Shown in pieces: positions 7,794-12,481 of a DNA stretch of 12,481 nt (position 1 is its first letter; each line of letters begins with the position of its first letter). The stretch comes from Candidatus Colwellbacteria bacterium GWA2_46_10 (lineage in GTDB: Bacteria > Patescibacteriota > Minisyncoccia > UBA6257 > Colwellbacteraceae). The DNA is taken from NCBI GenBank assembly GCA_001817635.1, contig MHIS01000010.1, positions 1,526-14,006 on the forward strand, written 5' to 3'. A program made the position numbers and the translations under genes. The notes under the pieces were generated by a model, which was given only the letters and a program-made list of their open reading frames with translations, had not been told where the DNA came from and ran no database searches.

Positions 7794-7874
7794 GAGGTTA
7801 GATTACGTGCTCCATAAATACTTGACCTTAGGAAAGCCTTATCAGACATAAGCTGTTTGCTTCCTTTAACCTCA
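7793..7874 (-). repeat. Inverted repeat linking redoxin stop and ATPase start
   Basis: Perfect 8-base arms (TAACCTCA and TGAGGTTA) lie at 7793-7800 and 7867-7874. In the mRNA one arm covers the stop codon of the redoxin gene and the other covers the first base of the ATPase start codon. The 66 nt between them hold a weak bulged hairpin (CTTAT/ATAAG) and no gene. Pairing could hide the ATPase start or bring it near terminating ribosomes; chance is not excluded. Confidence 0.3.
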
Positions 7875-8516
7875 AGTTAATTTACTAAGCTCCGCGACTA
7901 ATTTATCGTTGTTGATACGCATGCTGGGATCATCGAGTACATAGCGGATAATCCCCTCTTTGTCGATTACCACATAGCTGTGTCCTGGAAATAATCCCTT
8001 ATGCATTGAAGATTCGGTTGTAAGCATACCAAATTGCTTAGATACCTCTGTGTCGTCATCAAATACCACTACCGCTTCTGCTAGTTCTGGCATCTGCCGA
8101 ATCGCTTCCTGCCATTCTTCCGGTGAATCCACAACTACCGAGAGCACAATCGTATCTTCCTGGTTTAATCGGTCGTCCCTCACAAATGTGACGATTTGAT
8201 CCCAGCACGATGGGTAACACATTAATCCTTCGTTGAAGAACATCACAACGTTCCTCCCTCGCAATTCACTTAAGGAATATACTTTTCCATTTCCATCGGC
8301 TAAAGCGAAATCTGGGGCTGGCTTACCAACTAATTCGTTAAGTGACGTAGTAGAAACGTCCGTACCTAATGGATTACCGTGCATATCTACAGCCGCAGTT
8401 TTAGTTGCCGTCAACTTATTGTCCCTATCCTGACTGGCGCCCCAAACCAAAACACCCACTACCGCAACAGTTACTGCCATCATAATAATTGCGGATGCAT
8501 TGTTTTTCTCGTTCAT
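7872..8516 (-). CDS. Membrane-anchored redoxin (AhpC/TSA-like) with C-x3-C site
   Basis: A 214-residue protein with one N-terminal helix (about residues 8-26) and a thioredoxin-fold domain from about residue 58. The family entry motif GKPAPDFALAD (64-74) is followed by LRGRNVVMFF and NEGLMCYPSCWDQI, with Cys100 and Cys104 three residues apart. In peroxiredoxins the first Cys is the peroxide-reducing one; here a second Cys lies unusually close. Related redoxins with MCYPxCW occur in metal-resistance clusters as I recall. The domain probably faces outward and repairs thiols or senses oxidation, but it could also be a metal-binding redoxin. Gap to the ATPase gene is 78 nt, the longest within the operon. 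Stop is TGA. Confidence 0.85.
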   Translation of the reverse strand: MNEKNNASAIIMMAVTVAVVGVLVWGASQDRDNKLTATKTAAVDMHGNPLGTDVSTTSLNELVGKPAPDFALADGNGKVYSLSELRGRNVVMFFNEGLMCYPSCWDQIVTFVRDDRLNQEDTIVLSVVVDSPEEWQEAIRQMPELAEAVVVFDDDTEVSKQFGMLTTESSMHKGLFPGHSYVVIDKEGIIRYVLDDPSMRINNDKLVAELSKLT

Positions 8517-8552
8517 GATCTTTTTATTAACTATCGACTTTTTCCCCTTTTA

Positions 8553-8753
8553 CTATTGATTTTTGTTATCTATACCGAACAAACGGTGAAGCCAGCACCA
8601 ACCTAGAAAACTTTCCGCAAGTGCAATCCAAGCCACCGCAACGACTAACAGATTTGCCCATTCAACGGAAAATTGCGGAGCCAGTGGACTAAGCCACCAT
8701 ACTGCTAGTGCAAACCGTAAAATCCTGTCTACTTTGCCCAAGTCTTGTTTCAT
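8553..8753 (-). CDS. DUF2892 (YgaP-type transmembrane domain) protein
   Basis: A 66-residue protein with the DUF2892 layout: an N-terminal GKVDRILRFALA (residues 6-17), two membrane helices (about 12-26 and 33-50) and the closing SFLGWCWLHRLFGI (48-61). The domain is widespread, alone or fused to rhodanese as in YgaP, and its role is not established. It sits 39 nt downstream of the small Cys4 gene and 36 nt upstream of the redoxin gene on the same strand, within the metal operon. The single Cys53 in the GWCW motif is the only evident reactive residue. Confidence 0.85.
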   Translation of the reverse strand: MKQDLGKVDRILRFALAVWWLSPLAPQFSVEWANLLVVAVAWIALAESFLGWCWLHRLFGIDNKNQ

Positions 8754-8792
8754 AAAGTGTTAAAGATTCAATATCTGTGTTTTCTCGACCTT

Positions 8793-8966
8793 TCAATGAC
8801 AAGGGGTACCGCGAGAAGATCTTGATTGCCCATCAGCCAATTGTTTTCGGTATTCTTCCCTACAGTTTTCTGAACACAACTTTTTACCGGATTCCTCAAC
8901 GTAGTGTTTGTCTTTTTCAAGCTCCATTTTACAAACTGGACAGCGCTGTTTAAAAAGGTTAAACAT
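8793..8966 (-). CDS. Small Cys4 (YHS/TRASH-like) metal-binding protein
   Basis: A 57-residue reading frame too short to stand out, but convincing from its content. It reads MFNLFKQRCPVCKMEL, then HYVEESGKKLCSENCREEY, and ends GTPCH. Cys9 and Cys12, then Cys31 and Cys35, give a C-x2-C-x18-C-x3-C zinc-knuckle spacing like YHS/TRASH domains, which are tied to heavy-metal sensing and trafficking. The tail adds Cys56 and His57. It starts 15 nt after the CsoR stop and so is the second gene of the operon. A cytoplasmic metal chaperone or buffer that feeds the ATPase or repressor is a reasonable guess. Stop is TGA. Confidence 0.8.
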   Translation of the reverse strand: MFNLFKQRCPVCKMELEKDKHYVEESGKKLCSENCREEYRKQLADGQSRSSRGTPCH

Positions 8967-8981
8967 AGTTTTCTTGGTTCA

Positions 8982-9251
8982 TTACTTTCTTTTGGCCCGC
9001 TTAAAGATCTCGACTATCTCAGCGGTAGCTTTTTTCTCCTGATTGCCTTTCATCTGCGAAATTACATGCTCTGAAAGGTGGTTTTCTAGAAGTAGATCCT
9101 CCACGGAAGAGAGAGCGCTTCTCACCGCAGAAGACTGATTTATGATATCAACGCAGTATTTGTCCTCATCGACCATTTTCTGCAATCCCCTTATTTGCCC
9201 CTCTAGCCGCTTCAAGCGGTTATGTACTGACTTCCTATGTTGTGCTTGCAT
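8982..9251 (-). CDS. csoR: CsoR/RcnR-family metal-responsive repressor (C-H-H ligand set)
   Basis: An 89-residue all-helical repressor of the DUF156 family, at the usual length. The DNA-binding helix shows NRLKRLEGQIRGLQKMVDED (residues 11-30), and the metal site uses Cys33 in DKYCVDI plus His58 and His62 in ENHLSEHV. Classical copper CsoR proteins have Cys-His-Cys; here the third ligand is His, as I recall for the broad-range CsoR of Thermus thermophilus and for the nickel sensor RcnR. His5 or His10 could add a fourth ligand. It is the first gene of the metal operon and has a palindromic operator just before its start, so autoregulation is expected. Metal choice is most likely Cu(I), given the neighbours, but Ni, Ag or Zn are not excluded. 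Confidence 0.94.
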   Translation of the reverse strand: MQAQHRKSVHNRLKRLEGQIRGLQKMVDEDKYCVDIINQSSAVRSALSSVEDLLLENHLSEHVISQMKGNQEKKATAEIVEIFKRAKRK

Positions 9252-9257
9252 AAATAG

Positions 9258-9280
9258 AATATACCCCTATGGGGTATATT
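9258..9280 (-). promoter_or_regulatory. CsoR operator
   Basis: Perfect 10-base inverted arms (AATATACCCC and GGGGTATATT) are separated by three bases. The TACCCC/GGGGTA core matches the established CsoR-type operator. It ends only 6 nt before the csoR start codon and overlaps the predicted -10 element, so bound repressor should block RNA polymerase directly. Confidence 0.88.
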
Positions 9281-9300
9281 AGTAAAGGCCTATTTATCAA
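9273..9300 (-). promoter_or_regulatory. Predicted promoter of the metal operon
   Basis: On the minus strand TTGATA (9295-9300) is a good -35 element, followed after 16 nt by TATACC (9273-9278) as -10 inside the CsoR operator. Transcription would begin near 9266, giving a leader of only about 15 nt before the csoR ATG. Confidence 0.55.
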
Positions 9301-9305
9301 CACAT

Positions 9306-9333
9306 ATATCCCCGACCTATTTCGGATGGATAT
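9306..9333 (-). terminator. Stem-loop after typA, possible weak terminator
   Basis: Just after the typA stop (9339) the minus strand can fold ATATCC plus CCGA against TCGG plus GGATAT, a 10-pair stem with a two-base bulge and a six-base loop. No clear T-tract follows, so it may stabilise the 3' end or only partly terminate before the csoR promoter. Confidence 0.4.
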
Positions 9334-9338
9334 TTAGG

Positions 9339-11168
9339 TTAATTATTCTTTCTTTTCTCCAAGACCCGCCCCGCTTTAGTCAGCGCCTTCTTGCGAAGCC
9401 GAAGATTCTTTGAGGTAATCTCCAAAAGCTCGTCATCTTCTATATATTCCAACGCCTCCTCAAGCGTCATTAATAAGGGAGGCTCCAGGGAAATCATCTT
9501 GTCTGTTCCGGAAGATCTCATATTCGAGAGCTGCTTACCCTTACACACGTTTATCTCTATATTCTCCTCTCTGGAGTTCTCGCCGACGATCATTCCTTCA
9601 TATACCTGCGTACCAGGAGCGATGAATGTGGTGCCCCTTCCCTGAGCTACTTCCAGGCCAAAGGCAACAGCCTGGCCAGACTCTGAAGCGATCAAAACTC
9701 CGTTACGCACTCTCGTCGGTGTATCTTTCGTTGGCGCAAAATGAAGGAATGTTGAATTCAAAACGAATGACCCGCGTGTTTTCCTCAAAAGCAAATTACG
9801 TAATCCTAGAAGAGTTTTTGTCGGCATCTCGTAAATAAACCTCACCCCACCTGCGTGCAGCAAAATATTTTTTAAATCCGCCTTACGTTTTGCAAGCTCC
9901 GCGGTAATCACCCCGCGGTATTCCTCCGATGTATCAATAACCACCTCCTCGACTGGCTCCACCTCAACTCCGTTCTCTATTTTGGTGATCACCTCCGGTT
10001 TTGACACTTCTAATTCAAATCCCTCGCGGATCATGGTTTCCAAAAGTACCGAGAGGTGCAGCTCTCCCCTTCCGGAAAGCAAGAACTTACCCGCTCCCTG
10101 TTTGGCCATCCGTAAACTGACATTTGTCTCAAGTTCTTTCTCAATACGCTCCTCGATCTGACGGGATGTAAGAAACTTTCCATCCTGGCTCATGAAAGGA
10201 GAGGTGTTGGGGCCGATAAGGATCTTGAGCGTCGGTTCGTTTATGGCGATAAGGGGCAAGGATTCCGGATTGCTGGAATCGGCAATCGTTGTATTGATAT
10301 GGGCCTCTGGAACTCCTGTTAGGGCAACGATATCCCCCGCTTCAGCCTCTTTTACCTCCACGCGCTCAAGACCCTGGGACACATATACTTTTTCAATACG
10401 GCCACTTGTCTTCTTGCCCTCTTTGTCGATCGCAACTACTGAGAGATTGGGCTTAGCTATGCCTCGATGAATGCGCCCAATCGCATACTTCCCTTTGTAG
10501 TCGTCGTAATCGAGGGCTGTTACCAGCATTTGGAAAGTACCCTCGGAAGAATCTCTTGGCGCGTTAACAAATGAAATAATGGTTTCAAATAGTGGTTCGA
10601 GTGTCCCGGGCGGCACCGCATCTGGTCCCCCGTCCGGGAGAGAAACAAAAGCTTTCCCCTCACGCCCTACTGCGTAGAGAATCTCAAAATCGAGGTGATG
10701 ATCTTCATGGGCTAATTCCAGAAACAACGCATTGATCTCCTCAAGTACCTCTGGGACTCGTCTATCGCGCTTATCAATTTTGTTAATAACTACTATTACT
10801 TTCAGATTTAACTCAAGAGCTTTTTCGAGTACAAACCGAGTCTGGGGCATTGGCCCTTCTTGCGCATCTACCAAAAGCAAACACCCATCTGCCATATGCA
10901 AAGTGCGCTCCACTTCTCCTCCGAAATCGGCGTGCCCGGGAGTATCGATAATGTTGATCTTGATCCCCTTGTACTCAACAGCAGTATTTTTCGCGAGAAT
11001 TGTGATCCCCCGCTCTCTCTCCAGCTCGTTTGAATCAAGAATTAACTCTTTTTGGAACTCCAGGGAATTTTCTCGGAATGTATGTGATTGTTTTAACAGA
11101 AAATCAACCAAGGTTGTTTTCCCGTGGTCAACGTGCGCAATAATGGCAATGTTGCGGAGATTTCTCAT
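9339..11168 (-). CDS. typA: Translational GTPase TypA/BipA
   Basis: A 609-residue ribosome-binding GTPase at full family length. The G domain has all motifs: AHVDHGKTT (residues 11-19), the ERGITI switch region (about 53-58), DTPGHADF (about 76-83) and NKID (about 129-132). A beta-barrel domain II, an elongation-factor-like domain with SGRGELHLSVLLETMIREGF, and the BipA-specific C-terminal domain (GGVRFIYEMPTK, TRGSFVLNSTF and the tail region) follow. BipA helps 50S subunit assembly and stress or cold adaptation. It is a housekeeping gene that flanks the metal operon; the csoR promoter lies 39-90 nt downstream of its stop. A TATACT -10-like element at 11195-11200 lies upstream. Start ATG at 11168 fits the conserved N-terminus MRNLRNIAIIAHVDHG. 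Confidence 0.97.
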   Translation of the reverse strand: MRNLRNIAIIAHVDHGKTTLVDFLLKQSHTFRENSLEFQKELILDSNELERERGITILAKNTAVEYKGIKINIIDTPGHADFGGEVERTLHMADGCLLLVDAQEGPMPQTRFVLEKALELNLKVIVVINKIDKRDRRVPEVLEEINALFLELAHEDHHLDFEILYAVGREGKAFVSLPDGGPDAVPPGTLEPLFETIISFVNAPRDSSEGTFQMLVTALDYDDYKGKYAIGRIHRGIAKPNLSVVAIDKEGKKTSGRIEKVYVSQGLERVEVKEAEAGDIVALTGVPEAHINTTIADSSNPESLPLIAINEPTLKILIGPNTSPFMSQDGKFLTSRQIEERIEKELETNVSLRMAKQGAGKFLLSGRGELHLSVLLETMIREGFELEVSKPEVITKIENGVEVEPVEEVVIDTSEEYRGVITAELAKRKADLKNILLHAGGVRFIYEMPTKTLLGLRNLLLRKTRGSFVLNSTFLHFAPTKDTPTRVRNGVLIASESGQAVAFGLEVAQGRGTTFIAPGTQVYEGMIVGENSREENIEINVCKGKQLSNMRSSGTDKMISLEPPLLMTLEEALEYIEDDELLEITSKNLRLRKKALTKAGRVLEKRKNN

Positions 11169-11194
11169 ATTTCAGCGCTTACCTAAGCCGGCCT

Positions 11195-11200
11195 AGTATA
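11195..11200 (-). promoter_or_regulatory. Candidate -10 element of typA
   Basis: TATACT on the minus strand lies 26 nt before the typA ATG. No convincing -35 element is present at normal spacing, so the promoter call is weak. The 91-base gap to the cupin gene contains nothing else clear. Confidence 0.35.
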
Positions 11201-11259
11201 CACCATAACAATGCCCATAGTGAGGCTATAATCGCAGCTTTAACTATATAATCCCCTAG

Positions 11260-11655
11260 TTATTCCGTGGTTTTGCCGTCGAAATGCTCCTCGCTAGATT
11301 CGGCTTGTTCCTTGGTTTGACGCACTACTCCATCCCGATGATTCGGTGGGGAATACAACGTGTAGAGTTTAAGCGGTTTATCCAAAGACGTATTTACTAT
11401 GTTGTGTTTGGTGCCCGCCGGGACCACAACCACAAATCCATCACTAATTTCGTGCTTAACGTCATCTAGAACAGCTATCCCCTGCCCCGACTCGCATCTT
11501 ATAAATTGATCTAGCTGATGGATCTCCTCCCCTATATCTTCCTGTGGCTTTAGGCTCATAACCACAAGCTGGCTGTTTTTGGCAGTATACAAGACCTGCC
11601 TAAAATTCTCGTTTTCTAAAGAAAGTTTCTCTATGTTCTCAACATAACCTTTCAT
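11260..11655 (-). CDS. Single-domain cupin protein
   Basis: A 131-residue cupin. The first motif reads EEIHQLDQFIRCESGQG (residues 43-59), with His46 and Gln50 and acidic residues as likely metal ligands. The second reads PAGTKHNIVNTS (79-90) with His84. Together they fit a small mononuclear metal-binding beta-barrel of the cupin_2 type; such stand-alone cupins are enzymes or sensors and the substrate cannot be read from sequence. The acidic C-terminal tail is probably disordered. ATG at 11655 is preferred over TTG at 11673 because a TATAAT element ends 6 nt before it, implying a leaderless message. Divergent from the zinc-ribbon gene. Confidence 0.9.
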   Translation of the reverse strand: MKGYVENIEKLSLENENFRQVLYTAKNSQLVVMSLKPQEDIGEEIHQLDQFIRCESGQGIAVLDDVKHEISDGFVVVVPAGTKHNIVNTSLDKPLKLYTLYSPPNHRDGVVRQTKEQAESSEEHFDGKTTE

Positions 11656-11661
11656 GTCTTT

Positions 11662-11667
11662 ATTATA
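11662..11667 (-). promoter_or_regulatory. TATAAT -10 element, leaderless cupin promoter
   Basis: A consensus TATAAT on the minus strand is spaced so that transcription would start at the cupin ATG itself. No ribosome binding site is present. A -35 element is not obvious; the inverted repeat at 11675-11697 occupies the spacer/-35 region. Confidence 0.5.
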
Positions 11668-11674
11668 AATCAAA

Positions 11675-11697
11675 TTCGCAAAAGATTAACTTGCGAA
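11675..11697. repeat. Inverted repeat in the divergent promoter, possible operator
   Basis: Perfect 7-base arms TTCGCAA and TTGCGAA are separated by nine bases. The repeat lies directly upstream of the cupin TATAAT and within the 106-base region shared with the divergent zinc-ribbon gene. It resembles a dimeric repressor site; the regulator is unknown. Confidence 0.45.
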
Positions 11698-11748
11698 GTC
11701 AAAGCACAACACCCCGAATGGTTTGGAGGCATTCAATCTAGATAATGT

Positions 11749-11754
11749 TAAAAT
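11749..11754 (+). promoter_or_regulatory. Candidate -10 element of the zinc-ribbon gene
   Basis: TAAAAT lies 7 nt before the ATG at 11762, again the spacing expected for a leaderless transcript. No Shine-Dalgarno site and no clear -35 element are seen. Confidence 0.35.
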
Positions 11755-11761
11755 GTAATAC

Positions 11762-12112
11762 ATGGATAATATGGTTTCTACATGTCCGATATGCCATCAA
11801 CCCACCTCCCCAGAATGGTACTTTTGTCCTAACTGCGGTAAAGAGCTAAAAGCCAAGCTTATTAAGATCCCTCTGATAACGCAGATTGGAATCTACGCTC
11901 TAAGTATTTTTTTACCGCCCTTGGGGCTTTGGCCTGGGATAAAGTATCTAGGGCAGAAAAGTCAGGAGGCAAAGATGGTAGGCATAGTCGCAATTACTCT
12001 CACTATTGTCTCTAGTGTAGTCACCATATGGTTAACCTTCCACTACCTGCAAAGTTACCTTGCTATCTACAATGGGCTACTCACTAACCCAAGTGGTTTA
12101 AGTAGTTTCTAA
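11762..12112 (+). CDS. Zinc-ribbon membrane protein, unknown function
   Basis: A 116-residue protein. Residues 8-25 form a zinc ribbon (CPIC, then CPNCGKEL; Cys8, Cys11, Cys22, Cys25), followed by two membrane helices (about 38-58 and 72-96). A short cytoplasmic zinc ribbon joined to membrane helices is a common arrangement in bacteria and candidate phyla; no specific role is known. A second in-frame ATG three codons in (11771) is possible. It diverges from the cupin gene and is followed by a GC-rich hairpin candidate. Confidence 0.85.
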   Translation: MDNMVSTCPICHQPTSPEWYFCPNCGKELKAKLIKIPLITQIGIYALSIFLPPLGLWPGIKYLGQKSQEAKMVGIVAITLTIVSSVVTIWLTFHYLQSYLAIYNGLLTNPSGLSSF

Positions 12113-12133
12113 CCTACCCCCAGAAAGCGATAA

Positions 12134-12174
12134 CCCCCGTATAGCCCGTATAGATTGTAAGGGGGCCGTTTTGC
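12134..12174 (+). terminator. Possible terminator after the zinc-ribbon gene, with a tandem 9-mer
   Basis: CCCCC (12134-12138) can pair with GGGGG (12161-12165), followed by CCGTTTTG, a short T-run. The large loop contains two adjacent copies of CCCGTATAG (12136-12144 and 12145-12153). The stem is short, so the call is tentative. Confidence 0.35.
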
Positions 12175-12209
12175 CAACACCCAGAATCGTGTATGATTCA
12201 CCCAGATTT

Positions 12210-12481
12210 ATGTTAAATACAGGAGAACCTACAATAATCTGCCTACTCGGAATCCACACTTCGGGGAAAACCACCATTGGAGAAAAACTCCACCTACTGG
12301 GCCTACCGTATTACCCGGAAATAGGAAACGAACTCATCCAAAAAGTTGATTTCAGTTCCCCAAAAACCGTTGAGTGGTTTGACCGGGAGATAATGAAAAG
12401 AGAATTAGAAAGAGATGACTCTTTTTTATCTCAAGGAATCAAGGCGGCAGTTGTAGAGACGTGGCATATCGGCAATATCGC
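12210..12481 (+). CDS. P-loop NTPase, 5' part only
   Basis: Ninety codons are present before the window ends. The Walker A motif is GIHTSGKTT (residues 14-22), following a hydrophobic strand TIICLL. The later stretch AAVVETWHIGNIA (residues 78-90) resembles a second hydrophobic strand leading into a conserved E-x-W-H segment, as in nucleoside- or nucleotide-kinase-like and NadR-like P-loop proteins. The exact family cannot be set without the rest. ATG at 12210 is chosen; GTG at 12189 is in frame upstream. A TATGAT hexamer at 12192-12197 would give a short leader. An AGGAG at 12221-12225 lies inside the frame, 8 nt before an ATA codon. Confidence 0.75.
   Translation, partial: MLNTGEPTIICLLGIHTSGKTTIGEKLHLLGLPYYPEIGNELIQKVDFSSPKTVEWFDREIMKRELERDDSFLSQGIKAAVVETWHIGNI

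Noticed and set aside
10732..11196. 154-codon plus-strand frame over the start of typA
   Set aside because: Antisense shadow of the highly conserved GTPase domain.
11203..11255. Repeated GATTATA elements between the cupin and typA genes
   Set aside because: Two copies of an AT-rich 7-mer in an intergenic gap are easily due to chance and do not form a clear site.

Overview
The window looks like a chromosomal segment of a small-genome bacterium, most likely a member of the Candidate Phyla Radiation (Patescibacteria; a Microgenomates- or Katanobacteria-like lineage is plausible). The basis is indirect. Several proteins are short and membrane-rich and I know their relatives mainly from such genomes. 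Shine-Dalgarno signals are mostly weak or absent, several starts look leaderless, and a very large secreted subtilase carries a thrombospondin-type-3 tail. TGA is used as a stop (redoxin gene, small Cys4 gene), which argues against the Gracilibacteria/SR1 code. No rRNA, tRNA, CRISPR array, transposase or phage gene was seen, and no stretch over 300 bases lacks a gene.

Layout. Positions 1-2876 (minus) hold a secreted subtilisin-fold peptidase whose C-terminus lies outside the window. Positions 2955-9251 (minus) hold a tightly packed ten-gene metal-resistance operon. In transcription order it encodes a CsoR-type repressor behind a near-perfect CsoR operator, a 57-residue Cys4 metal-binding protein, a DUF2892 membrane protein, a membrane-anchored redoxin, a P1B-type heavy-metal ATPase, a membrane-anchored DUF411 protein, two polytopic membrane proteins with CxxC motifs, an anchored protein with a CC-x8-C-x-H motif, and a small DUF5676-like membrane protein. 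Positions 9339-11168 (minus) are the translational GTPase typA/bipA. Then come a cupin gene (minus) and a zinc-ribbon membrane protein gene (plus) that diverge from a compact promoter region, and finally the 5' part of a P-loop NTPase gene (plus) that runs off the end.

How the genes may work together (inference). CsoR probably holds the operon off until copper (or a similar soft metal) binds. The ATPase then pumps the ion out of the cytoplasm. DUF411, the CC-x8-C-x-H protein and the predicted N-terminal-His HCPLC protein offer thiol and imidazole ligands on the outer face of the membrane. The redoxin and the CxxC pair could handle thiol redox damage. The four proteins encoded from 2955 to 5122 have no function I can name and are the best candidates for an undescribed part of a copper-handling system.
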